Shown here: in pieces, positions 1-9,119 of the stretch
How the letters are laid out: each line of letters begins with the position of its first letter
How positions within the stretch are numbered: the stretch's first letter is position 1
DNA from: Sphaeroforma sirkka
Lineage: Eukaryota > Opisthokonta > Ichthyosporea > Ichthyophonida
Direction of reading: 5' to 3'
Length of the DNA: 23,848 bases
Assembly (NCBI GenBank): GCA_001586965.3
Contig: LUCW03001554.1
Span: 1-23,848, forward strand
Program-made: the position numbers and the translations under genes
The notes under the pieces: generated by a model
Told to the model about the DNA's origin: nothing
Databases searched by the model: none
Seen by the model: only the letters and a program-made list of their open reading frames with translations

Positions 1-97
1 ATGTATATATGTGCATATAAATTATTAAATATGTATGGCCCTGTGGATGGTCTCTCGACAAATGACAATGAGGATTGCCCGGAGAGGAAGAGATCAA

Positions 98-576
98 AAT
101 ATCCTCGATCACACCAGAGGCGTACTCTAGGCTTCATTCTTTATTGAATAATTTTCACTAGAAGTTTAAGTGTTCATGACCACTTGCCTAAATTTGTAGA
201 TAGACATAATAACGTAAGTCACGTTAATACATTAGCTGATATAAATAAAGTTCCATCTGAAGAAAAGTTAAAAGAAAAAAAAGACTTATTGGATTTTTGG
301 AGATTGGTGGGAGGACCAAAATCTATAAGTAGTAGTTCGAGGAGATTATAAAATTTAGTTTATAATATCCTACATCTACTAATGTCTCAAATAGGTCCAA
401 GTAGATCAGTCATACCAAATACTCAGGCTATTGGAGCCATCAAAGTAAATTTAGAACACTTTGGAAATATTGGAAAAAAGAGCTTGTACTAAAATTATTT
501 AAAATACAAATAAAAAACAATGTATTATCTCAATTGATCTTGATATTTTAGACTGACTGGAGACCGTATTTCTACA
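98..576 (-). repeat. Inverted, diverged LTR of the main family
   Basis: Reverse complement of the LTRs at 2997, 6311, 13375 and 17775. The LTR start (TGTAGAAATACGG on the minus strand) is at 576 and similarity can be followed down to about 98. The last LTR bases are either unrecognisable or lie beyond the left edge. It differs from the plus-strand LTRs at many more positions than those differ from each other, so it is an older or different subfamily copy. Bases 1-97 are AT-rich and I see no feature in them. Confidence 0.85.
148..492 (+). other. Open frame antisense to the LTR, one internal stop
   Basis: In the inverted LTR copy, one plus-strand frame runs from 148 to the TAA at 490-492 with a single internal TAA at 349-351. 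The reading has protein-like composition, for example VPSEEKLKEKKDLLDFWRLV in the first part and NTQAIGAIKVNLEHFGNIG in the second. There is no good start codon at its beginning. It lies antisense to the LTR as oriented by the element. The same frame is more broken in the four plus-strand LTRs. I do not recognise the sequence. It may be a chance open frame in AT-rich DNA or a relic of coding sequence inside the LTR. Confidence 0.35.
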
Positions 577-712
577 TAGCCCCCCAGTAGCTTTTAGAAC
601 TACGAACGTACGTTAAGATACGATCTAGTTGGTAAAGCGAAAACCAAAGTAAAAAACGGTTTCGGTCATGACTTATCAGTAAGTATGTGCCTATATGTAC
701 GAGTTCAAGACT
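577..712 (-). mobile_element. 3' end of an inverted element copy (polypurine tract and 3' untranslated part)
   Basis: On the minus strand this stretch matches the segment between the pol stop codon and the 3' LTR of the full-length copy (about 13238-13374), including the G-run polypurine tract directly before the LTR (CCCCCC on the plus strand near 580-585). Similarity stops abruptly near 712, just after the position equivalent to the pol stop. The rest of this inverted element is missing. Confidence 0.8.
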
Positions 713-1018
713 TCACGACATCAGGATGGTATTATATCAATGCAACAAAAGACAAGTGGAGCAGGGGCTTCCTGCTATCGCGGCAACCAGTATCATTACT
801 AGACAACCAGCTATAAATATCGACCCCGCAGAAGTTAAGAGCCGTATTGGAAGGTTGAAGAACTATACGATCAGCCAAGCATTTTGTCGTGACATATGTT
901 CGCCTAAACGCAGTACGCGCAGATAGCGACGATCATGACGTGGGACTGGTTGGCGTAGAAGGAGCAGAAACTACAAAGAAAGCATGGAAGCCTATCTCGT
1001 GATACTTATAGGAGATGT
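713..1018. other. Unassigned DNA between inverted remnant and LTR stub
   Basis: No match to the LTR family, the LINE or the second Ty3 element could be seen. Two overlapping plus-strand frames are open: one to the stop at 924-926 and another from 859 to the stop at 1000-1002. The second reads RADSDDHDVGLVGVEGAE near its end. They may be two pieces of one frameshifted coding fragment, but no family is recognisable. Confidence 0.4.
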
Positions 1019-1122
1019 TGTAGAAATACGGCCCGGTCAGTCTAAAATATCAAGATCAATTGAGATAATACATTGGTTTTATTTGTATTTTAAATAATTT
1101 AGTAAAGCTCTTTTTCCAATAT
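1019..1122 (+). repeat. LTR stub (first ~104 bp)
   Basis: It starts with TGTAGAAATACGG and follows the first part of the complete LTRs up to CCAATAT. It then jumps directly into gag at about 1134, equivalent to about 4447 in the next unit. The rest of the LTR, the leader and the N-terminal gag (including the tRNA-like segment) are deleted. This is probably the remnant of the outer element's 5' LTR. Confidence 0.85.
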
Positions 1123-1133
1123 GATTGACCATC

Positions 1134-2394
1134 CATTGACCATCCTCTTGACAAACCTAACCCTGTCAGAGGATATGATCGTATGGAACTCGATGAGGCT
1201 TACCATCCTCGTAATATCGACCCTCATTTGCCAACTAACCCTGGCAATCCTGATTTTGGCAATCGCTACACCAGTACCTCGTTAGAGAGTTCCGCTCTAA
1301 TCCTGAGGATGAGGAAGTGAGAACCAGACATACTCGTCTCAGGCTATTACGCTCTGGTATGCAAGTCCTTGAGGACCGTCTATTGAATGACTCTGACCTT
1401 GACGATAGGAAAGCGGATAACATTCTGCCATCTAATCGATAACAAGAGAAAGGAAATAGACACCATCATGGCACTAGCAACCCGTAGCACTGAGCATGAG
1501 CCTCGTGAACGCTTAGAACCCAAGCTTTATAAAGCAGCTAGGTAACGCGCAGGCTGAGGTCGATTTCTCTACTAATGAGAGTACAGTGGAGACACTGAAG
1601 GCCTTCGACCAACTTAAGGAGTCTGCCAGCCTTAAGGATAAGCAGATGATGAATGCCTTTATTCATTTCTGTGAGTCAGGTGAATGGCGAACTATCTTGA
1701 AGGCTCATGAGCCCAATTGGTAAGCCCAACCCTGGCACCAGTTGCGTGATAATATACTTAACACCTTTTTTTTGAAGATGCACGTGACCGTGAACTTCTA
1801 GAGTCTCGCAAGTTCTTTGCAAACGATACCACTATTCGAGGTGCTCTAGCTCATATGACACATATGAATACTCGGATGGGTGGTCGTACCTATACTGGCG
1901 AATATTTATTAATTTGTCAGATGATGGAGACTCTGGGAGCTAACCTCTTTAAGAAAGTCAATGATGACATCATCGCCTATGGTGATTTGCGATCTATGCC
2001 TTGGTCTGTCTTTGAGAAGATAGTACACAAGCATACCAATTCCTCTACTAGAGTACTTAGTACCACGAGCTACACCCAGCCCACTAAGCGAAACGCAGTA
2101 GAGACTAATACTGCGCGTAGTACTAAGAAACCTCGCACTACTACTGGAGGGGGTACTGGCTCTACTTCTACCGAACCGAAAGGTGATAAGAAGGTGAGAG
2201 CGCCTTGCAAGAAGTGTGGTTACAACCTCACAAAACGTAATGGCAAGTGGAATGGTAGACACGACCCTGTTAAGTGTGCACCAGGCAAGCCAGATTTTGG
2301 ACACTATATGAAAGAGTGTGCTACTTGCAAGGGTACTAACGGTTGGCACAAAGAGGATTGCAAGGACTTACCAGACGTCCAAGCTAAGCACTGA
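1134..2394 (+). pseudogene. gag: gag, 5'-truncated copy (unit 1)
   Basis: Retrotransposon Gag, the structural protein forming the particle and binding RNA. The N-terminal third is deleted. The first 700 bases are broken by one-base shifts relative to the other copies, and the last 180 codons (1855-2394) are open. These carry the capsid-like helical part and then a serine/threonine- and lysine-rich linker. Last come two zinc-knuckle-like motifs, CKKC...H....C and CATC...H...C, whose spacings differ from the usual CCHC box. The frame ends in TGA at 2392-2394, and pol continues in the same frame after it. Compared with the other copies it has private substitutions near 1247-1255. It is followed by pro without a gap. 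Confidence 0.8.
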
Positions 2395-2996
2395 CAGTAC
2401 CATATGTGCGCACTAGAGCAGGATTATGAGAAAATGTTCAATAAAATCTATACCAAAGGAGATGAACGTATCTTTCAAACAGTTTTCGTAAATGGAGAAA
2501 AAGTTATGGCACTATTTGATCCAGGGGCTGAAGTCTCTGCTATCTCATGCCGAGTAGCCTACGCTACAGATATGGCTGTCCATAACGAAACAACTGATTT
2601 AATCTTGGGAAATGGCAAAGTTACTACTTGCGAACAAGCCATTGACTATGCACACATAATGCTGTCAGATAGAAGAGAAGTGAAGACTCACCTAATCGTT
2701 ACTGACATGTCTCAGAAATACGATTTAATTATAGGTATGACTGATCTTCTCAGTTTAGGTATAACACTCACTGGTCTGCCTAATGGGCTAGACCCGAATA
2801 AAAAGATCAGTCAGATGATAATATGTTAAAGATACCTAAACCTCCGGAAGGTGAAGCAAAGGATATGATTCCGCACTTCACCGATATAATTATGGACTTA
2901 ATTATACAAAACAGGAAGATTGCAATAACTGACTGGTGTATGTTTAAGTTCTCTAATGGGTACGTTAGACTTGACTTAACAAACGTCGACTTCTCT
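2395..2996 (+). pseudogene. pro and start of RT (unit 1), cut by LTR
   Basis: Retropepsin-type aspartic protease, open from ATG 2404 to 2829, followed after a frame change by the spacer and N-terminal edge of the reverse transcriptase (open 2823-3077, running into the LTR). The active-site motif is FDPGAEVSAIS, with proline where D-S/T-G is usual. The second family motif reads LIIGMTDLL. It lies in the same frame as gag, separated by one TGA and nine bases before the first ATG. Near 2800 it has two more A than the full-length copy, which shifts the frame. Coding stops at 2996, where an LTR begins exactly at its TGTA end. Everything from RT motif A onward is absent. Confidence 0.8.
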
Positions 2997-3590
2997 TGTA
3001 GAAATACGGCCTCCGGTCAGTCTAAAATATCAAGATCAATTGAGATAATACATTGGTTTTATTTGTATTTTAAATAATTTAGTACAAGCTCTTTTTCCAA
3101 TATTTCCAAAGTGTTCTAAATTCACTTTGATGGCTCCAATAGCCTGAGTATTTGGTATGACTCATCTACTTGGACCTATTTGAGACATTAGTAGATGTAG
3201 GATATTATAAACTAAATTTTATAATCTCCGAACTACTACTTATAGATTTTGGTCCTCCCGCCAATCTCCAAAATCCAATAAGTCTTTTCTTTTTTTTAAC
3301 TTTTCTTCAGATGGAACTTTATTTATATCAGCTAATGTATTAACGTGACTTACGTTATTATGTCTATTTACAAATTAGGCAAGTGGTCATGAACACTTAG
3401 TACTTCTAGTGAAAATTATTCAATAAAGAACAGCTAGAGGTACGCCCTGTGTGATCGAGGATATTTAGGCTCTTAACAAGAGGCAGTCCCGATCATTCTT
3501 ACACAAGCTACCACTGCTAAATCCTAACTGACTAAATTGTATTTTAGTTTAATATAGTTTGAAACCTAGTAATTTCCATCGAAGTTTACA
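2997..3590 (+). repeat. LTR A (594 bp)
   Basis: Complete long terminal repeat running TGTAGAAATACGG to GAAGTTTACA, so it has the short inverted ends TGTA/TACA. An AATAAA signal lies at 3422-3427, and a long T-run near 3290 varies in length between copies. On its left is truncated pol rather than a polypurine tract. On its right are a gag leader and gag. It is probably a duplicate of LTR B made by the tandem duplication of this region. Confidence 0.93.
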
Positions 3591-3669
3591 TATTTTTCAG
3601 TTATTTAGTAGTTACAGTAGTGTACTGCTTCTAGACTGTCTGACATCGATTTACTATCCAGCAAATACT
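3591..3669 (+). promoter_or_regulatory. Leader between LTR A and gag
   Basis: 79 bp. The position just after the LTR, where a primer-binding site is expected, reads TATTTTTCAGTTATTTAG with no TGG start, so no ordinary tRNA 3'-end primer site is evident. TTTTTCAG also resembles a 3' splice site. The same leader follows LTR B (6904-6982). Confidence 0.5.
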
Positions 3670-5707
3670 ATGGCTAAGGGTACTTCTAAAGGCAAGGGAG
3701 CCGCTAGCTCTAAGCCTGCTAAGCCTGCCGAGGTTCCTGAGGTCCCTGTGGAAACACCTAGCCTGTCTGGAGTTGAGCCTGCCGAGGATACTGTTGGGGA
3801 AGCAAATTCTGAGGTTGGTACAGAGGATTATTCTGAGGATGACTCGTCGGATCCTAAAGCCTTGGAAGAAGAGGTATCTACTACCGCGGAAAGGCTCGCC
3901 AGCGTCCGTGTATCACCTAGGAGTGAAGCTCAGGACCCCAGCTTGCCCCTGACCACGTGCCGTCAAATATTGGGGATAAATGTCGAAAGGCTGGAAAATT
4001 CGTGGATACGAATGTCGGGGGGCATTATAACTCCACATCTAAAGGACACTCCAGCACAAATCCGGCGTGAAAAGGAAGTATTGGACCTGTCCGAAAATTT
4101 CGGTTTCGCCATCGATGGAGAAGCCATTCCATTCAGCTCAAATCTTGGGGCCGAAGCTGAGGACGCCATAACTCGACAACGAGTGGTTGGATCCTCTCAA
4201 TCTCGACGCCAATTGAACCGCACTGAAGCGCTCTTGAAGGAGCTAGCGGCAGCAGCAGTTGTGGACCCCTCTATCGTGTCCCACTTGGCTGATATTCTTC
4301 CTATACCGAAGAAGAAAAAAAAATTCGGGCCGGGTTTCGAACCCGAGACCTACTGGTTTACCAGCCAGTATGTTTACCACTAAGCCAGTTACCACTGGCG
4401 AGAGAGATAATATTTCAAAATTTAATCTCTATAGCTCTGATGCTACCATCGACCATCCTCTTGACAAAACCTAACCCTGTCAGAGGATATGATCGTATGG
4501 AACTCGATGAGGCTTACCATCCTCGTAATATCGACCCTCATTTGCCAACTAACCCTGGTAATCACGATTTTGGCAATCGCTACACCAGTACCTCGTTAGA
4601 GAGTTCCCGCTCTAATCCTGAGGATGAGGAAGTGAGAACCAGACATACTCGTCTCAGGCTATTACGCTCTGGTATGCAAGTCCTTGAGGACCGTCTATTG
4701 AATGACTCTGACCTTGACGATAGGAAAGCGGATAACATTCGCTATCTAATCGATAACAAGAGAAAGGAAATAGACACCATCATGGCACTAGCAGCCCGTA
4801 GCACTGAGCATGAGCCTCGTGAACGCTTAGAACCCAAGCTTTATAAAGCAGCTAGGTAACGCGCAGGCTGAGGTCGATTTCTCTACTAATGAGAGTACAG
4901 TGGAGACACTGAAGGCCTTCGACCAACTTAAGGAGTCTGCCAGCCTTAAGGATAAGCAGATGATGAATGCCTTTATTCATTTCTGTGAGTCAGGTGAATG
5001 GCGAACTATCTTGAAAGGCTCATGAGCCCAATTGGAAAGCCCAACCCTGGCACCAGTTGCGTGATAATATACTTAACACCTTTTTTTGAAGATGCACGTG
5101 ACCGTGAACTTCTAGAGTCTCGCAAGTTCTTTGCAAACGATACCACTATTCGAGGTGCTCTAGCTCATATGACACATATGAATACTCGGATGGGTGGTCG
5201 TACCTATACTGGCGAATATTTATTAATTTGTCAGATGATGGAGACTCTGGGAGCTAACCTCTTTAAGAAAGTCAATGATGACATCATCGCCTATGGTGAT
5301 TTGCGATCTATGCCTTGGTCTGTCTTTGAGAAGATAGTACACAAGCATACCAATTCCTCTACTAGAATACTTAGTACCACGAGCTACACCCAGCCCACTA
5401 AGCGAAACGCAGTAGAGACTAATACTGCGCGTAGTACTAAGAAACCTCGCACTACTACTGAGGGGGGTACTGGCTCTACTTCTACCGAACCGAAGGTGAT
5501 AAGAAGGTGAGAGCGCCTTGCAAGAAGTGTGGTTACAACCTCACAAAACGTAATGGCAAGTGGAATGGTAGACACGACCCTGTTAAGTGTGCACCAGGCA
5601 AGCCAGATTTTGGACACTATATGAAAGAGTGTGCTACTTGCAAAGGGTACTAACGGTTGGCACAAAAGGATTGCAAGGACTTACCAGACGTCCAAGCTAA
5701 GCACTGA
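3670..5707 (+). pseudogene. gag: gag (unit 2), several one-base frame breaks
   Basis: Gag polyprotein of the main family. The chosen start is ATG 3670 (MAKGTSKGKGAASSKP), because the frame upstream has no ATG and lies in the LTR. Layout: lysine/alanine-rich start; a strongly acidic stretch (residues ~35-80); a helical part ending in a lysine run; the tRNA-derived stretch; a capsid-like helical region; a Ser/Thr-rich linker; two zinc-knuckle-like motifs; TGA at 5705-5707. Open pieces are 3670-4383, 4259-4474, 4440-4859 and 4998-5510. The joins coincide with run-length differences such as an A-run of nine at 4315-4323 and AAAA near 4467. Substitutions near 4560 agree with unit 3, while those from about 4780 on agree with unit 1, suggesting a recombinant. 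Confidence 0.82.
4315..4395 (-). other. tRNA-Thr-like Pol III segment inside gag (copy 1)
   Basis: On the minus strand this reads as the body of a tRNA: A-box TGGCTTAGTGG (4377-4387), anticodon arm with stem ACTGG/CCAGT and anticodon GGT (4360-4362, threonine), variable AGGTC, T-arm TCGGG-TTCGAAA-CCCGG with a perfect B-box GGTTCGAAACC (4333-4343), then a T-run (4315-4323) like a Pol III terminator. There is no matching 5' acceptor strand, the D-stem has a mismatch and one extra A sits in the anticodon arm, so it is tRNA-derived rather than a working tRNA gene. On the plus strand it is readable as part of gag (GRVSNPRPTG). Confidence 0.7.
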
Positions 5708-6310
5708 CAGTACCATATGTGCGCACTAGAGCAGGATTATGAGAAAATGTTCAATAAAATCTATACCAAAGGAGATGAACGTATCTTTCAAACAGTTTTC
5801 GTAAATGGAGAAAAAAGTTATGGCACTATTTGATCCAGGGGCTGAAGTCTCTGCTATCTCATGCCGAGTAGCCTACGCTACAGATATGGCTGTCCATAAC
5901 GAAACAACTGATTTAATCTTGGGAAATGGCAAAGTTACTACTTGCGAACAAGCCATTGACTATGCACACATAATGCTGTCAGATAGAAGAGAAGTGAAGA
6001 CTCACCTAATCGTTACTGACATGTCTCAGAAATACGATTTAATTATAGGTATGACTGATCTTCTCAGTTTAGGTATAACACTCACTGGTCTGCCTAATGG
6101 GCTGGAGACCCGAATAAAGATCAGTCAGATGATAATATGTTAAAGATACCTAAACCTCCGGAAGGTGAAGCAAAGGATATGATTCCGCACTTCACCGATA
6201 TAATTATGGACTTAATTATACAAAACAGGAAGATTGCAATAACTGACTGGTGTATGTTTAAGTTCTCTAATGGGTACGTTAGACTTGACTTAACAAACGT
6301 CGACTTCTCT
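5708..6310 (+). pseudogene. pro and start of RT (unit 2), cut by LTR B
   Basis: Aspartic protease with FDPGAEVSAIS and LIIGMTDLL, then the start of the RT region. The first ATG is at 5717, in the frame of the gag TGA. One extra A in the run near 5812 breaks the frame, so the long open pieces are 5805-6143 and 6137-6391 (the second runs into LTR B). Coding ends at 6310 at exactly the base where unit 1 ends at 2996, so the two junctions are copies of one event. The last 81 bases (6230-6310) reappear at 13969-14049. Confidence 0.8.
6230..6310 (+). repeat. 81-bp direct repeat, left copy
   Basis: N-terminal RT coding sequence ending directly at LTR B. The right copy is at 13969-14049, directly after LTR C, and differs at about one base (TGTATG against TGCATG). 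Together the two copies flank the complete element 6311-13968. Confidence 0.85.
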
Positions 6311-6903
6311 TGTAGAAATACGGCCTCCGGTCAGTCTAAAATATCAAGATCAATTGAGATAATACATTGGTTTTATTTGTATTTTAAATAATTTAGTACA
6401 AGCTCTTTTCCAATATTTCCAAAGTGTTCTAAATTCACTTTGATGGCTCCAATAGCCTGAGTATTTGGTATGACTCATCTACTTGGACCTATTTGAGACA
6501 TTAGTAGATGTAGGATATTATAAACTAAATTTTATAATCTCCGAACTACTACTTATAGATTTTGGTCCTCCCGCCAATCTCCAAAATCCAATAAGTCTTT
6601 TTTTTTTTTTAACTTTTCTTCAGATGGAACTTTATTTATATCAGCTAATGTATTAACGTGACTTACGTTATTATGTCTATTTACAAATTAGGCAAGTGGT
6701 CATGAACACTTAGTACTTCTAGTGAAAATTATTCAATAAAGAACAGCTAGAGGTACGCCCTGTGTGATCGAGGATATTTAGGCTCTTAACAAGAGGCAGT
6801 CCCGATCATTCTTACACAAGCTACCACTGCTAAATCCTAACTGACTAAATTGTATTTTAGTTTAATATAGTTTGAAACCTAGTAATTTCCATCGAAGTTT
6901 ACA
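6311..6903 (+). repeat. LTR B, 5' LTR of the full-length copy
   Basis: 593 bp, TGTA...TACA, AATAAA at 6735-6740. Its left neighbour is the truncated RT of unit 2, its right neighbour the leader (6904-6982) and gag. It is nearly identical to LTR A. It differs from LTR C by at least three substitutions (TATAGAT/TATTGAT, CACTTAG/CATTTAG, AAATTGT/AAATAGT) plus indels in runs. Confidence 0.93.
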
Positions 6904-6982
6904 TATTTTTCAGTTATTTAGTAGTTACAGTAGTGTACTGCTTCTAGACTGTCTGACATCGATTTACTATCCAGCAAATACT

Positions 6983-9022
6983 ATGGCTAAGGGTACTTCT
7001 AAAGGCAAGGGAGCCGCTAGCTCTAAGCCTGCTAAGCCTGCCGAGGTTCCTGAGGTCCCTGTGGAAACACCTAGCCTGTCTGGAGTTGAGCCTGCCGAGG
7101 ATACTGTTGGGGAAGCAAATTCTGAGGTTGGTACAGAGGATTATTCTGAGGATGACTCGTCGGATCCTAAAGCCTTGGAAGAAGAGGTATCTACTACCGC
7201 GGAAAGGCTCGCCAGCGTCCGTGTATCACCTAGGAGTGAAGCTCAGGACCCCAGCTTGCCCCCCTGACCACGTGCCGTCAAATATTGGGGATAAATGTCG
7301 AAAGGCTGGAAAATTCGTGGATACGAATGTCGGGGGGCATTATAACTCCACATCTAAAGGACACTCCAGCACAAATCCGGCGTGAAAAGGAAGTATTGGA
7401 CCTGTCCGAAAATTTCGGTTTCGCCATCGATGGAGAAGCCATTCCATTCAGCTCAAATCTTGGGGCCGAAGCTGAGGACGCCATAACTCGACAACGAGTG
7501 GTTGGATCCTCTCAATCTCGACGCCAATTGAACCGCACTGAAGCGCTCTTGAAGGAGCTAGCGGCAGCAGCAGTTGTGGACCCCTCTATCGTGTCCCACT
7601 TGGCTGATATTCTTCCTATACCGAAGAAGAAAAAAAAATTCGGGCCGGGTTTCGAACCCGAGACCTACTGGTTTACCAGCCAGTATGTTTTACCACTAAG
7701 CCAGTTACCACTGGCGAGAGAGATAATATTTCAAAATTTAATCTCTATAGCTCTGATGCTACCATCGACCATCCTCTTGACAAACCTAACCCTGTCAGAG
7801 GATATGATCGTATGGAACTCGATGAGGCTTACCATCCTCGTAATATCGACCCTCATTTGCCAACTAACCCTGGTAATCACGATTTTGGCAATCGCTACAC
7901 CAGTACCTCGTTAGAGAGTTCTGCTCTCTAATCCTGAGGATGAGGAAGTGAGAACCAGACATTACTCGTCTCAGGCTATTACGCTCTGGTATGCAAGTCC
8001 TTGAGGACCGTCTATTGAATGACTCTGACCTTGACGATAGGAAAGCGGATAACATTCGCTATCTAATCGATAACAAGAGAAAGGAAATAGACACCATCTT
8101 GGCACTAGCAGCCCGTAGCACTGAGCATGAGCCTCGTGAACACTTAGAACCAAGCTTTATAAAGCAGCTAGGTAACGCGCAGGCTGAGGTCGATTTCTCT
8201 ACTAATGAGAGTACAGTGGAGACACTGAAGGCCTTCGACCAACTTAAGGAGTCTGCCAGCCTTAGGGATAAGCAGATGATGAATGCCTTTATTCATTTCT
8301 GTGAGCCAGGTGAATGGCGAACTATCTTGAAGGCTCATGAGCCCAACTGGAAAGCCCTACCCCTGGCACCAGTTGCGTGATAATATACTTAACACCTTTT
8401 TTGAAGATGCACGTGACCGTGAACTTCTAGAGTCTCGCAAGTTCTTTGCGAACGATACCACTATTCGAGGTGCTCTAGCTCATATGACACATATGAATAC
8501 TCGGATGGGTGGTCGTACCTATACTGGCGAATATTTATTAATTTGTCAGATGATGGAGACTCTGGGAGCTAACCTCTTTAAGAAAGTCAATGATGACATC
8601 ATCGCCTATGGTGATTTGCGATCTATGCCTTGGTCTGTCTTTGAGAAGATAGTACACAAGCATACCAATTCCTCTACTAGAGTACTTAGTACCACGAGCT
8701 ACACCCAGCCCACTAAGCGAAACGCAGTAGAGACTAATACTGCGCGTAGTACTAAGAAACCTCGCACTACTACTGGAGGGGTACTGGCTCTACTTCTACC
8801 GAACCGAAAGGTGATAAGAAGGTGAGAGCGCCTTGCAAGAAGTGTGGTTACAACCTCACAAAACGTAATGGCAAGTGGAATGGTAGACACGACCCTGTTA
8901 AGTGTGCACCAGGCAAGCCAGATTTTGGACACTATATGAAAGAGTGTGCTACTTGCAAGGGTACTAACGGTTGGCACAAAGAGGATTGCAAGGACTTACC
9001 AGACGTCCAAGTTAAGCACTGA
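6983..9022 (+). pseudogene. gag: gag of the full-length copy
   Basis: Gag from ATG 6983 (MAKGTSKGKG) to TGA 9020-9022, about 680 codons if the frame breaks are ignored. Open pieces are 6983-7267, 7285-7914, 7991-8380, 8337-8825 and 8822-9022. Breaks relative to unit 2 or 1 lie in runs: six C near 7259-7264 (four in unit 2), GTTTTACC near 7690, AGACATTACT near 7961, GGAGGGG near 8777. Domains follow unit 2. The last open piece holds both zinc-knuckle-like motifs, CKKC-x14-H-x4-C and CATC-x6-H-x3-C. The UGA is followed in frame by CAG TAC CAT ATG. The gene packages the element's RNA in cytoplasmic particles, by family knowledge. Confidence 0.82.
7630..7711 (-). other. tRNA-Thr-like Pol III segment inside gag (copy 2)
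   Basis: Same structure as the copy at 4315-4395: A-box at 7693-7703, B-box at 7648-7658, T-run terminator at 7630-7638, all on the minus strand. One extra base lies in the D-arm region relative to copy 1. It sits at the same gag position, so it belongs to the family rather than being two independent insertions. Confidence 0.7.
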
Positions 9023-9119
9023 CAGTACCATATGTGCGCACTAGAGCAAGATTATGAGAAAATGTTCAATAAAATCTATACCAAAGGAGATGAACGTATC
9101 TTTCAAACAGTTTTCGTAA

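Noticed and set aside
1909..2349. Minus-strand open frame of 146 codons in gag
   Set aside because: Shadow of the conserved plus-strand gag. Shortened versions recur at the same place in each gag copy (5384-5665, 8699-8977).
3963..4169. Minus-strand frame of 68 codons, repeated at 7278-7484
   Set aside because: Antisense shadow of gag; recurrence only reflects duplication of gag.
4324..4395. A functional tRNA-Thr gene
   Set aside because: There is no 5' acceptor strand pairing with the 3' side, the D-stem has a mismatch and the anticodon arm has an extra base. It is repeated at the same gag position, so it is a tRNA-derived relic.
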